DNA of 21,326 bases from Methanocella_A sp964548585. GTDB taxonomy: Archaea > Halobacteriota > Methanocellia > Methanocellales > Methanocellaceae. The notes under the pieces are model-generated. The model was not told the DNA's origin, did not search any database, and was given only the letters and a program-made list of their open reading frames with translations. The number at the start of each line of letters is the position of its first letter. Position 1 is the stretch's first letter. The stretch lies in NCBI GenBank assembly GCA_964548585.1, contig CAZJRS010000065.1, positions 1 through 21,326 on the forward strand. Reading direction: 5' to 3'. Below are positions 1 through 7,357 of the stretch, piece by piece. The position numbers and the translations under genes were made by a program.

Positions 1-814
1 GGTGGCCGGGTCTGACGGAGGGTACCACGATGCCAGGTATACCCGTTAGCTTTTCGGTCAGCAGAGCTGCGTTGGAGATACGCCGGTTTTTGTAATCGTC
101 GATCTTCTTCATCTGTGCCAGTCCGATGGCCGCACTGATATCGGTCATGCGCAGGTTGAAGCCCAGCAGCTCGTGGTAATAGCGTATTCTGGAGCCGTGA
201 GATCGAAGCATTCGGGCCTTATCGTCGAAAGCCCGGTCATCAGAAGTGATCATCCCGCCTTCGCTGGTGGTCATGTTCTTGGTGGGGTAGAAGCTGAAGC
301 AGCCGACATCGAAAGACCCTGCTTTTTTGCCGTGGATAGAGGCACCGTGGGCCTGACAGGCGTCCTCTATGACAGCCAGTCCGTGGTCCTCAGCCAGGTC
401 CATGATCAGGTCCATTGCCGCAGTTTGGCCATAGAGGTCTACGGGTATGATGGCCCTGGTTTGCTTCGTGATCTTCTCCCGGATCCTGGCCGGGTCAATG
501 TTGAACGTCTCAGGATCCACGTCGGCAAAAACGGGCTTTGCTCCGGCAAAGAGCACGGCGTTAGCAGTGGCGATAAAGGTAAAAGGCGGTACGATGACTT
601 CGTCACCCTTGCCGATGCCCTTCGCCTGCAGCGCCACCAGTAGCGCCGCCGTACCAGAGTTGACCGCTATGGCATGCTTCACGCCAGCATATGAGGCGAA
701 CTCCTCCTCGAACTCTTTAACCCGGGGACCTTCGGCTAACGTGCCTGACTGGAGGACACGTACCACGCCGTTGATCTCTTCCTGTCCTATCAATGGCTTT
801 GCAATCGGTATCAT
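1..814 (-). CDS. DegT/DnrJ/EryC1/StrS-family PLP-dependent sugar aminotransferase (3' end cut by window)
   Basis: The first 271 codons of an open frame run off the window edge. The protein starts MIPIAKPLIGQEEI and shows the family landmarks: NSGTAAL near residue 52 (cofactor phosphate contact), IEDACQAHGA at 149-158 (Asp that pairs with the pyridine nitrogen) and FYPTKNM at 175-181, where Lys179 is the expected Schiff-base lysine. These enzymes move an amino group from glutamate or glutamine to a keto-sugar nucleotide in the cytoplasm. The ATG lies five bases after the stop of the upstream acyltransferase gene, with AGGAT just before it, so the two are almost certainly one operon. The pairing suggests a WbpE/WbpD-like route to an acetamido-sugar for glycans or N-glycosylation; that pathway is inferred. 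Full-length family members have about 360-380 residues, so roughly 100 are missing here. Confidence 0.93.
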   Translation of the reverse strand, partial: MIPIAKPLIGQEEINGVVRVLQSGTLAEGPRVKEFEEEFASYAGVKHAIAVNSGTAALLVALQAKGIGKGDEVIVPPFTFIATANAVLFAGAKPVFADVDPETFNIDPARIREKITKQTRAIIPVDLYGQTAAMDLIMDLAEDHGLAVIEDACQAHGASIHGKKAGSFDVGCFSFYPTKNMTTSEGGMITSDDRAFDDKARMLRSHGSRIRYYHELLGFNLRMTDISAAIGLAQMKKIDDYKNRRISNAALLTEKLTGIPGIVVPSVRPGH

Positions 815-818
815 AGCA

Positions 819-1484
819 TCAAATCCTGTTAAGGCTCCTGAGTGTTTCCGGTAGCTCGATGATCTTTGCAGGTGACCCAATGGCGAGCTTCCATGGAGGT
901 ACGTCTTTCGTGACCAGCGCGCCTGCCGCGACCATTGCCCCTTCCCCGATCTCTACGCCGGGGAGGAGAGTCGCGTTCGCGCCTATGGATACACCATTGT
1001 GCAGTACCGGGCCCTTCAGGTCGTAGGGCACACGTATAGGATATTTGTCGTTGGTCAGAACCGAGCACGGCCCGAGGAACACGTTGTCTCCGATGGTCGT
1101 ATTGGTCGGGATATACACGTTGCTCTGGATGCTGACGTGGCTCCCGATCGTGCAACTCCCGTCGATGACGACGTTGGTGCCGACGAGCACCTTATCCCCG
1201 ATCAAGGTGTTTTCCCGGACCAGAGCATTGTGCCCGGTTCGCAGGGCATTCCCGATGACCACGTCACAGTAAATGGTTGACCCGGGCCTGATCACCGCGT
1301 CGTCGCCCAAGCGAACGCCGACGTACGGATAGGATTCCGGTCGCACGCCTGCAACGGCGATCTCGTCCAGTATCCGCCCGCTGGGATAACCTAGCGTGAC
1401 ATTTTCGAGAATAGTGCAGTTCCTGCCGATCGTATTGATGCCGTACATCCTGCACGTGTCATGTATACGGCTCTTCGTTATCAC
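819..1484 (-). CDS. Left-handed beta-helix (hexapeptide repeat) acyltransferase, probable sugar-nucleotide N-acetyltransferase
   Basis: This 221-residue protein is built of imperfect hexads typical of the trimeric left-handed beta-helix fold (IGRNCTILENVTLG, VVIDGSCTIGSHVSIQ, TTIGDNVFLGPCSV, VSIGANATLLPGVEIGEGAMVAAGALVTKDVPPWKLAIG). The C-terminal VPPW...GSPAKII segment is the usual end of WbpD/PglD/FdtC-like acetyltransferases, which use acetyl-CoA to acetylate the amino group made by a partner aminotransferase. That partner is the next gene downstream. The start chosen is a GTG at 1484; there is no strong ribosome binding site, and an ATG 12 codons further in (1448) is the alternative. The exact sugar substrate cannot be read from sequence. 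Confidence 0.88.
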   Translation of the reverse strand: MITKSRIHDTCRMYGINTIGRNCTILENVTLGYPSGRILDEIAVAGVRPESYPYVGVRLGDDAVIRPGSTIYCDVVIGNALRTGHNALVRENTLIGDKVLVGTNVVIDGSCTIGSHVSIQSNVYIPTNTTIGDNVFLGPCSVLTNDKYPIRVPYDLKGPVLHNGVSIGANATLLPGVEIGEGAMVAAGALVTKDVPPWKLAIGSPAKIIELPETLRSLNRI

Positions 1485-1794
1485 TTGTGTCTCGATTTTT
1501 TCAACCCCATCGTGTTTAATAATGCCACAAGTATATTTACTGTTAAATACTTAAACATTTCTATAAAAATACATTAATGATTCGAAGATGAATGTGCAAG
1601 TGCAGTATGAGTGAGAAAAATACCGGCAAGCCGCAACGGAGTGGAAAAGGCAATGCAGAGAGCCCTTACTGCCTGAACGCCAGGTAAAAACAGGTTCTGA
1701 TATTTATAAATTTAAATGCGGTAAATTAAAAATTGATGGTGAAGCCTGTCTTCACGCCCCAACGTATACGGTTGCATTGCAACCGAAAGCGGAT
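1485..1794. other. AT-rich intergenic stretch with acyltransferase promoter candidates
   Basis: This gap holds no convincing gene. On the minus strand, GTAAATATAC (1531-1540) and ATTATTAAAC (1514-1523) are TATA-like boxes placed to drive the acyltransferase-aminotransferase pair. On the plus strand, CTATAAAAAT near 1561-1570 precedes two overlapping mini-frames: an 8-codon one starting near 1588, then a 26-codon one at 1607-1687. A further TATA-like ATTTATAAAT lies near 1703-1712 with no plus-strand gene after it. The mini-frames are too short to call as genes. Confidence 0.4.
1769..1785. repeat. Perfect 8-bp inverted repeat just past the polyferredoxin stop
   Basis: CGGTTGCA and TGCAACCG flank a single central T. 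The element lies 10 bp beyond the stop codon of the minus-strand polyferredoxin-like gene. As RNA the loop would have to open by at least one base pair. There is no T-tract on the exit side, so a terminator role is uncertain and a protein-binding dyad is equally possible. Confidence 0.4.
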
Positions 1795-2505
1795 TTAAGT
1801 GATGATCTTCCTGATCTGATCCATATATGCCGCTGCCGGGATCATCTCCCACCCACCGTCATAGGATGGGACCAGCTCCAGCGCATACACTTTTAGCACT
1901 CCGTGCCTGCAGGCAGTCTCACACCGCCCGCAGCCCTTGCACCGGTCGGGGTTGACCGTAGGGCCATCCTCGTCGATCAGCAAGGCGGTAAAAGGACATG
2001 ACAGCACACAATCCCCGCAGAAAACACAGTCACCGTCGGGACGGGCGATGCCCAGCCCAGTGATCCCGTCGACATATGCCTGCCGGCCATCCCCAGTACG
2101 GCCGTTGATACAACAGCAAGGGCAACAGGAACACAGCTCCAGCGCCCGGCTCGCACCTGCGCCGAGCGACCCCAGTTCCTCGCTTGTCCACAGGACCATG
2201 TGAACCAGGCCCATAGCCTTCGCTTGTCGCACAACATCCAGAGCCTGTTCGACAGTGACTTCGGCTGCATTACCTTTTGCCACAATACCCCTGGCACCCT
2301 CGCCGAGATACAGGCAGCCTAGCCCGGCCGGGTAGCTTTGACAGCTGCGTTCGACACGGCAGACACAGGCTTTCGCGAGGCTAAGATACGAAGAGTCCCG
2401 GACTACCTGCTCAGCCAGATCGGACGGCAGGACCACAGGGTGGCTTTTGATCCGCAAGCCCACGGCTATGGATATTTCACCTACAGGCGGATTGTCGTCA
2501 CTCAT
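1795..2505 (-). CDS. Cysteine-rich protein with two C-terminal 4Fe-4S clusters
   Basis: This 236-residue soluble protein has two classical ferredoxin motifs near the C-terminus: C160-x2-C163-x2-C166-x3-C170-P and C189-x2-C192-x2-C195-x3-C199. The N-terminal half adds unusual cysteines: C47, C49, C55 and C64 (ACVCRVERSC...GLGC), then the dense run CSCCPCCC at 125-132. From general knowledge, similar cysteine clusters occur in uncharacterised dicluster ferredoxin-like proteins of anaerobes. They could hold a further Fe-S cluster or zinc. A role in electron transfer in the cytoplasm is inferred; no partner enzyme is adjacent. The gene lies 72 bp after the small hypothetical gene on the same strand and may be co-transcribed. 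A TATA-like CTTTTTAA (2540-2549) could also give it its own short-leader transcript, and no clear ribosome binding site precedes the ATG. Confidence 0.85.
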   Translation of the reverse strand: MSDDNPPVGEISIAVGLRIKSHPVVLPSDLAEQVVRDSSYLSLAKACVCRVERSCQSYPAGLGCLYLGEGARGIVAKGNAAEVTVEQALDVVRQAKAMGLVHMVLWTSEELGSLGAGASRALELCSCCPCCCINGRTGDGRQAYVDGITGLGIARPDGDCVFCGDCVLSCPFTALLIDEDGPTVNPDRCKGCGRCETACRHGVLKVYALELVPSYDGGWEMIPAAAYMDQIRKIIT

Positions 2506-2539
2506 GGCGGGTTACACCAGCCCAGTATTGGCTCAGGTA

Positions 2540-2549
2540 GTTAAAAAGT
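2540..2549 (-). promoter_or_regulatory. TATA-like box before the polyferredoxin-like gene
   Basis: On the minus strand the bases read ACTTTTTAAC, about 35-44 bp before the ATG at 2505. This spacing would put the transcript start about 10 nt before the start codon, which would explain the missing ribosome binding site. It is weak by sequence alone. Confidence 0.35.
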
Positions 2550-2577
2550 CTCTGGCAACCGGTGGTCCCGGGCAGCT

Positions 2578-2943
2578 TCAAACTAACCCATAGTATTTGA
2601 GGTACTCTGCGTACTCCCTGAGCAGGTGTATGCCAGTCCTGGCATCAGCTAAATCGAGCTTCCCAGTCATAACATCTTCGTCATACTGCTCGATCCGGTT
2701 GAGGAGTTCCTGACGTTTTTCGACAGATTCCAGGCCACCCAGGGTCTTGCCGTTCGCCACGTCCCACTTCGTCATATAGTACAGGCTCATGAACCGGTTG
2801 TAGAACTTGTAGAACGCTTCCCGGTAGCGGCCCTCCTCAGTACTGAGACCTTCGGCGACTCGCTGCTTTAAGGTCACTGCTGCGTTGACAGCCTCTCCGA
2901 AAACTTCGAAGGGATCGGTTGAAAGGTTTTGCTCCTCTGCCAT
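2578..2943 (-). CDS. Small helical hypothetical protein
   Basis: This 121-residue protein is not recognised. It is acidic and rich in Leu, Glu, Lys and Tyr, with long predicted amphipathic helices (for example AFYKFYNRFMSLYYMTKW around 43-60) and no cysteines, signal peptide or membrane segment. The start is well supported: GGTGAT (reverse complement of 2949-2954) lies five bases before the ATG. A TATA-like AAGTATTTATTT (reverse complement of 2991-3003) lies upstream. It is divergent from the first TetR operon across a 247-bp regulatory gap, which may or may not mean shared control. Confidence 0.7.
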   Translation of the reverse strand: MAEEQNLSTDPFEVFGEAVNAAVTLKQRVAEGLSTEEGRYREAFYKFYNRFMSLYYMTKWDVANGKTLGGLESVEKRQELLNRIEQYDEDVMTGKLDLADARTGIHLLREYAEYLKYYGLV

Positions 2944-2990
2944 AAGTAATCACCGAATTAGTTTTATCTATTACGAACAAATACCTGTGA

Positions 2991-3003
2991 AAATAAATAC
3001 TTT
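2991..3003 (-). promoter_or_regulatory. TATA-like box for the small hypothetical gene
   Basis: The minus strand reads AAAGTATTTATTT, about 50 bp before the ATG at 2943. A start of transcription some 25 bp downstream leaves a leader that includes the GGTGAT ribosome binding site. Confidence 0.4.
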
Positions 3004-3028
3004 CCCCGAAATCGATCGCAAAATCTGG

Positions 3029-3060
3029 CTAATCGTCTGCCAGTACACAGAGACGATTAG
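3029..3060. repeat. Perfect 10-bp inverted repeat between divergent promoters
   Basis: CTAATCGTCT (3029-3038) and AGACGATTAG (3051-3060) are exact reverse complements separated by 12 bp. The element lies between the minus-strand and plus-strand TATA boxes, upstream of both, so it is more likely a protein-binding dyad than a terminator. It shares no core with the TetR palindromes at 3095-3159. Confidence 0.5.
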
Positions 3061-3094
3061 TCCGGCACCTTGTCAGTATTTGTTGTGACGCAAA

Positions 3095-3159
3095 AACGAA
3101 CGAACGTTAGTTTTATATACCCGGAGGGTATCTATAGGAGTAGCGAACGTTCGTTCGTT
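3095..3159 (+). promoter_or_regulatory. TATA box bracketed by an inverted-repeat operator (TetR operon A)
   Basis: AACGAACGAACGTT (3095-3108) and AACGTTCGTTCGTT (3146-3159) are exact 14-bp reverse complements. Between them lies the TATA box TTTTATATAC (3111-3120). Each arm also sits in a local palindrome on an AACGTT core (3099-3112 and 3142-3155, one mismatched pair each, 43 bp apart). Predicted transcription starts near 3140, so the second site covers the start. The most likely ligand is the TetR protein encoded by the first gene of the operon (autoregulation); this is inferred from position. Confidence 0.75.
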
Positions 3160-3190
3160 AAAGTAGAAGTAAAATCAGAGGTAGAAAAGT

Positions 3191-3841
3191 ATGAAGAACG
3201 CAGATCTTGTTCAAACCGAGAAGGGAACCAAGGAGCGCATTTTGGATGCTGCCATAGATCTCTTTGCCAACAAAGGCTACGACGCAGTATCTATCAGGGA
3301 AATCGCCAGGGAAGTCAGTATCAGAGAAAGCTCGATCTACAACCACTACAAAGGCAAAGAGGAGCTCATGGACACGATCACCGACTACTTTATCAGCGAG
3401 CTGACCCGGGCAGACCCGTTCGACGTGCCGATGGAGGACTTGCTGGAGAAGTACGGGGCTGAAGCGTTCATGAACATGGGCGCGCAGGCGTACCTCCACA
3501 AAATCAACACGCCCAAGATAGCCAAGATCTGGCGCATCATCTCCATAGAGCTTTTCAGAAATGACAAGGTCAGGAAATTCTTCAAGACGACAATGGTGGA
3601 AGTACCGGTCGCAGCATGGGAACAGACCTTCCGGAAGATGATGGAGCTTGGCTATATCCGAGAGTGCGATACCAGGCTACTGGCTACTGAGTTCTTCTAC
3701 CACTGCATATATCTCTTCTTCGACTACTTTATTATCAGCTTCGATGAGGCAACATACGATACGTTCACGGAAAACATGCTGAAGGATCTATCACCGCACA
3801 TCAGCTTCGTCTTTGAGGCTGTCAAACCAAAGGAGGCCTGA
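3191..3841 (+). CDS. TetR/AcrR-family transcriptional regulator (operon A)
   Basis: This 216-residue protein has a TetR DNA-binding domain at about 12-60: RILDAAIDLFANKGYDAVS, then IREIAREV and the recognition helix IRESSIYNHYKGKEEL. The rest is the variable, helical ligand-binding and dimerisation domain. TetR proteins bind palindromic DNA as dimers and let go when a small ligand binds. The gene is first in an apparent seven-gene operon and follows the palindrome-bracketed promoter at 3095-3159, so it probably represses its own operon. The start has GAGGT about eight bases before the ATG. It lacks the basic GRP arm seen in the three other TetR proteins of the window. The stop is two bases from the next start. 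Confidence 0.93.
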   Translation: MKNADLVQTEKGTKERILDAAIDLFANKGYDAVSIREIAREVSIRESSIYNHYKGKEELMDTITDYFISELTRADPFDVPMEDLLEKYGAEAFMNMGAQAYLHKINTPKIAKIWRIISIELFRNDKVRKFFKTTMVEVPVAAWEQTFRKMMELGYIRECDTRLLATEFFYHCIYLFFDYFIISFDEATYDTFTENMLKDLSPHISFVFEAVKPKEA

Positions 3842-3843
3842 AC

Positions 3844-5049
3844 ATGGAAGTCGTCACATATTCGCTCAGAAATAGCAAAGCCAATTCGGACGAGTACTAC
3901 CACGACGCTGCCGCCTTCACAGACATGATCCTGGCAGAGGCGAAGCAACTCTACCCGATCGTCGAGAGCTTTATGGCATACGTCAGGGATGAGCGCATCG
4001 AGGCAATACGCTCACGGGATGAATATGCCTTCGAACTGATGACTCTGGGCACACTCTGGCGCACCTACGCCGATGATGCCCACGAAGTATCGAGCGGCTG
4101 GACAGGCATACTGGCTTTTCTAGCCAGGCTGCGCCAGCGTGGCGGCGCCATCAAGCCCATCGCTGACAGCATGAGGGGCGTACTCGCGACGATATTCCTG
4201 ACACCGGTAGACCGAGAGTGGTCCCCAAAGGCATCTTTCAAGCACCTGGATAAGCTGCTGCGGTGGATGGATGCGACGGGAGATCACGTGCAGGAGGTTA
4301 AAAGGCTACACAACTGGCGGGAGTACTGGGCGACAGTACCGGCCGGACAGGTATCGGAAGACATAGATGCAGCCATCGCTTTCGCAGAGTTGTTCGAGAA
4401 AAGCAGCCTGGAGGCGCTCGGTAAGTACACGCCCAACGTCGATCAGTTCTTGCAGCAAAAGCAACACGGGCACCGCTGGAGAGAAGACGTGATCTTTTCG
4501 GCTCGCAGACGAGCCGAGTACCACCTGAACATGGTGGGCGCAGAGATCATGAACCGGGCTTTCAGGGAAGACTTCCTGCAGACGAAGCACAAGGCAGTTG
4601 TCCTGCCAGCGTGCATGCGCTACCACGCGAAGCCGAAGTGTCAGGCAAAATCGAATGGTCTGTCCTGCGAGTGTACAGGATGTACGCCCCAGTGCAGAGT
4701 GAACATGCTTATGAAGATGGGGAAGAAGCACGGCTTCAGTGTACACCTGGTGCCCCACGAGTCCGCCGTGTTCTCCGGCGAAGCCGGTAAGACTCTCATC
4801 GGAGACGGGGTAGGCATCGTCGGAATAGCCTGCGTATCCAACCTGGTATCCGGGGGATGGAAGGCCAAGGGTATGGGCATGCCACCCCAGTGTGTCCTGC
4901 TGGACCATTGCGGATGCAGGAAGCACTGGCACGGTCAGGGGATACCAACCGATATCAATTTCATCAGGCTGGGACATATCCTGGGGATTAAAGATACTGA
5001 AAAGACAGAAGCGGCGCAGGCTGATATGCCGGTGACCGCCGTGGCGTGA
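3844..5049 (+). CDS. DUF116-type cysteine-rich protein
   Basis: This 401-residue protein has an N-terminal helical region of about 245 residues with no recognised domain. Its C-terminal part resembles DUF116: VVLPACMRY (C257), then C266, C275, C277, C280 and C284 (CECTGCTPQC), an IVGIAC segment (C330) and VLLDHCGC (C350, C356, C358). The cysteine pattern suggests metal or Fe-S binding. The biochemical role of DUF116 is not established. Its ribosome binding site AAGGAGG ends the preceding TetR gene, so it is translated in the same operon. The family assignment is from memory of the conserved cysteine layout and is fairly, not fully, certain. Confidence 0.8.
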   Translation: MEVVTYSLRNSKANSDEYYHDAAAFTDMILAEAKQLYPIVESFMAYVRDERIEAIRSRDEYAFELMTLGTLWRTYADDAHEVSSGWTGILAFLARLRQRGGAIKPIADSMRGVLATIFLTPVDREWSPKASFKHLDKLLRWMDATGDHVQEVKRLHNWREYWATVPAGQVSEDIDAAIAFAELFEKSSLEALGKYTPNVDQFLQQKQHGHRWREDVIFSARRRAEYHLNMVGAEIMNRAFREDFLQTKHKAVVLPACMRYHAKPKCQAKSNGLSCECTGCTPQCRVNMLMKMGKKHGFSVHLVPHESAVFSGEAGKTLIGDGVGIVGIACVSNLVSGGWKAKGMGMPPQCVLLDHCGCRKHWHGQGIPTDINFIRLGHILGIKDTEKTEAAQADMPVTAVA

Positions 5050-5061
5050 GGAGAAAAAACA

Positions 5062-5856
5062 ATGAAGATAGTGGCAATCATGGGAAGCCCGAAGGGAAAG
5101 GGCAGCGGCTACAAGGTAGTCAGGATGGTCGAGCAGCGGATGACGCAGAAAGGCGCGGTAGACTTCGAGTACGTCTTCCTGAAGGACGCAAACCTGGCCC
5201 AGTGCAAGGGATGCTTTACCTGTGTGACAAAAGGAGAGGATAAGTGTCCGCTCAAGGATGACCGGGCTGCGCTAGAAGCGAAGCTCCTCGCCGCAGACGG
5301 CGTGATCCTGAGCTCTCCGGCCTACGTCGAGAACGTCAGCTGGCTCATGAAGAATTTCATCGACCGGTTTGCCTTCACTAACCACCGGCTCCGGTTTTTC
5401 CGGCAGAAGGTAATGCTGGTGGCCAATTCAGGCGGTGCCGGTCTTAATCAAACCATCGCTGCCATGCAGAACGCGCTCGGTGGCGGCAGAATCGTCAGCA
5501 GGCTCAGCGTAGGCACGCCGCCATGGCCGCAGACGACCAACGCAGTGGCTAAGAAGGAAAAGGCGATCGGTGCCGCGGCGGAAAAGTTTTACACATCATG
5601 CCTGGATACGGCTTTACCCGTACCCACGTTCAACGAGTACATGCGATTTGTCATCCAGAAGAAGGTATCGGAAGGGTGTGAGCAGTGGCTGCCCGCGGAT
5701 TTTGAGTTCTACAAGGGCAAGGACTACCACTATGAGACGAAGATCGGGCCGGGCAAGAAGACCGCAGTCAACCTGATGGTCAGCCTGGTCATGAACATGA
5801 TGAAAGACATGGGGCCGGGCAATGTGCAGTGGCCCCCCAAACTGAAGGAGGCTTAA
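5062..5856 (+). CDS. Iron-sulfur flavoprotein (Isf)-like, NADPH-dependent FMN reductase family
   Basis: This 264-residue protein begins MKIVAIMGSPKGKGSGYKVV, the flavodoxin-like FMN phosphate loop. It carries C48-x2-C51-x2-C54-x7-C62-P, which fits the compact cluster motif of Isf (CX2CX2CX4-7C) that binds one 4Fe-4S cluster next to FMN. LSSPAYVENVSWLMKNFIDR at 95-114 is the usual second flavin-contact strand and helix. The known Isf of methanogens takes electrons from ferredoxin; the partner here is unknown. A C-terminal extension of about 80 residues (from EYMRFVIQKKVSEG) ends in a helix near VNLMVSLVMNMMKDM that may touch membrane. It is close to the operon D protein at 14589, which points to duplication. 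GAGGAG lies about nine bases before the ATG. Confidence 0.9.
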   Translation: MKIVAIMGSPKGKGSGYKVVRMVEQRMTQKGAVDFEYVFLKDANLAQCKGCFTCVTKGEDKCPLKDDRAALEAKLLAADGVILSSPAYVENVSWLMKNFIDRFAFTNHRLRFFRQKVMLVANSGGAGLNQTIAAMQNALGGGRIVSRLSVGTPPWPQTTNAVAKKEKAIGAAAEKFYTSCLDTALPVPTFNEYMRFVIQKKVSEGCEQWLPADFEFYKGKDYHYETKIGPGKKTAVNLMVSLVMNMMKDMGPGNVQWPPKLKEA

Positions 5857-5858
5857 AG

Positions 5859-6356
5859 ATGAGCAGTAAACAGGTGAATAAACAAGTGAATAAACCCGTT
5901 AAAAAGATGGGCATTGAGGGCGCAGGTCCGAAGATCATGGCCCCGGCTGCAGCGGTATTCATAATAGCGGCAATAGTGAGCTACGTGTACCGGCCTGCTT
6001 TAGACATATCGTTCGTGCCCAGAGAGCTAACACTGGCAGTAGGAGCAGTACTCGCCCTGATCGGCGTGCTGATCTGGCTGCCCGCCGTAGTGCTATTCCT
6101 GCTGGCATACCGTAAGGGTGAGATGGCGATCAAGGGGCCGTATGCCCTCATGCCGAACCCGATATACAGCTCGTGGACAGTCTTTGTTTTCCCGGGCATC
6201 GCGCTACTCCTGAACTGGTGGCTGCTACTGGCGACACCGGTGGTCATGTACGCAGCGTTCAGGATGTTTATTAAAGACGAAGAGAAACACATGCAGCAGA
6301 AGTACGGCCGCAAGTACGAAGAGTACCGGCAGAAAGTGATGTTCAATTTCCTTTAA
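5859..6356 (+). CDS. Isoprenylcysteine carboxyl/phospholipid methyltransferase-like membrane protein
   Basis: This 165-residue integral membrane protein has about four hydrophobic segments (near 25-45, 54-84 and 106-138). It carries the family end signature KGPYALMPNPIYSSW (residues near 91-105, matching the G-x5-R-[HN]P-x-Y site that holds S-adenosylmethionine) and the terminal EEKHMQQKYGRKYEEY. Such enzymes methylate lipids or lipid-linked thiols at the membrane; no substrate can be named. The short N-terminus holds a tandem QVNKQVNKPVKK. The start is the ATG with GGAGG in the previous gene's end, rather than an upstream in-frame start inside that gene. It sits two bases after the previous stop. 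Confidence 0.83.
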   Translation: MSSKQVNKQVNKPVKKMGIEGAGPKIMAPAAAVFIIAAIVSYVYRPALDISFVPRELTLAVGAVLALIGVLIWLPAVVLFLLAYRKGEMAIKGPYALMPNPIYSSWTVFVFPGIALLLNWWLLLATPVVMYAAFRMFIKDEEKHMQQKYGRKYEEYRQKVMFNFL

Positions 6357-6375
6357 TTCTGAAGAGGGCATAGAA

Positions 6376-6909
6376 ATGAAAGCATTAGTAGTATATGGAA
6401 CAAGGAGCGGCGCCACAAAGGCGATCGCCGACGAGATAGGAAAAACCCTGACAGAGCAGGGCTATGAATCGACAGTGAAAAACGCAACCGAGACGAAAGA
6501 TGTCAATGCCCGGGATTTCGACCTGTTCATCGTCGGCAGCTCGGTCTACGCCGGCATGTGGAGCGGCAAGGCAAAGGGCTTCCTGAAGAATAACCAGAAG
6601 ATTCTGGCCTCTAAAAAAGTCGCGCTGTTCTCCTCGGGCCTCGCGGGTAGCGATCCAGCCCAGGCAGACGCTGCGAAGCAGAGCATCGAGAAAACCGCGT
6701 TGCAGTTCCCGGAGATAAAACCCGTTGCGCTGGCCTACTTCGGCGGCGTCGTCAACTTCGACAGCCCGAACTTTTTCGTGAGGATGATGGCGAACGCTAT
6801 GAAGGCGGATTTCCAGAAGAAGGGCGTCGACACCAGCAAGCCGGTCGATGGCCGGAACTGGGAAGCTATTCACCAGTGGGCAAAAGATATTGCTGCGAAA
6901 GCACACTAA
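6376..6909 (+). CDS. Flavodoxin-domain protein (HemG-like fold)
   Basis: This 177-residue protein starts MKALVVYGTRSGATKAIADEIG, with the TRSGAT phosphate loop of flavodoxins. It continues with FDLFIVGSSVYAGMWSGKAKGFL, whose SSVYAG segment matches the protoporphyrinogen-oxidase-like (HemG) flavodoxins. It should bind FMN and carry electrons or act as a small quinone or flavin reductase in the cytoplasm. An actual role in heme synthesis is not implied; many archaea have such proteins in redox operons. GAGGG lies about seven bases before the ATG. It is mid-operon, 19 bp after the methyltransferase-like gene. Confidence 0.88.
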   Translation: MKALVVYGTRSGATKAIADEIGKTLTEQGYESTVKNATETKDVNARDFDLFIVGSSVYAGMWSGKAKGFLKNNQKILASKKVALFSSGLAGSDPAQADAAKQSIEKTALQFPEIKPVALAYFGGVVNFDSPNFFVRMMANAMKADFQKKGVDTSKPVDGRNWEAIHQWAKDIAAKAH

Positions 6910-6938
6910 TGAACGGGTAGATAAGAGAGGAGTAAGCT

Positions 6939-7343
6939 GTGACCACATGGAAGGAAGTTTCGGTCCCCACAAGCACCAGGGCCCAGTTCGTCGACGTGAC
7001 CAGGCTGGTAGCGGAAGAACTGCAGAAAAGCAACGTTAAAACTGGCATGTGCTACGTGTACGTGCCCCACACGACCGCCGGCGTGACCATCAACGAGAAC
7101 GCCGACCCGGACGTGGTCACCGATCTCCTCGTCACGCTAGAAAAGCTGGTGCCTGTCCACGGGAACTATCGCCATGCGGAGGGCAATTCCGATGCCCACC
7201 TCAAGGCTTCGATGATGGGCTTCTCCCAGCTGATCCCGGTTATCGACGGGAGGCTCGCCCTCGGCACCTGGCAGGGTATCTACTTCTGCGAGTTTGACGG
7301 GCCGCGCAAGCGAAAAATGTTGGTTGGCATAGCGGGCGAATGA
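6939..7343 (+). CDS. YjbQ/UPF0047 family protein
   Basis: The GTG start is fixed by GAGAGGAG six bases upstream, giving 134 residues. The conserved family core is clear: YVPHTTAGVTINENADPDV around 45-63 and HGNYRHAEGNSDAHLKASMMG, then GTWQGIYFCEFDGPRKRKML at the end. The His and Asp/Asn residues line the proposed metal or substrate pocket. Family members are small trimers; weak thiamine-phosphate synthase activity has been reported for some, but the true role is unsettled. Here it lies between a flavodoxin and a radical SAM gene, which suggests a helper step rather than vitamin synthesis. The stop overlaps an ATG (ATGA) in front of the radical SAM gene. Confidence 0.92.
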   Translation: MTTWKEVSVPTSTRAQFVDVTRLVAEELQKSNVKTGMCYVYVPHTTAGVTINENADPDVVTDLLVTLEKLVPVHGNYRHAEGNSDAHLKASMMGFSQLIPVIDGRLALGTWQGIYFCEFDGPRKRKMLVGIAGE

Positions 7344-7357
7344 GAGGAGGTATCCAG

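Noticed and set aside
173..854. Two plus-strand open frames of 135-156 codons
   Set aside because: They lie antisense to the aminotransferase, whose frame shows clear family motifs; they have no ribosome binding site and no recognisable protein.
4306..4977. 223-codon minus-strand frame
   Set aside because: Antisense to the DUF116 gene, with no homology or start signal; it arises from GC-rich codon use on the plus strand.
5046..5243. 65-codon plus-strand frame starting in the DUF116 stop
   Set aside because: It is out of frame with the Isf-like gene, which has the FMN loop and cluster motif.
6376..6909. Protoporphyrinogen oxidase (hemG) call
   Set aside because: The similarity is only that of the flavodoxin fold, and no heme genes are nearby.
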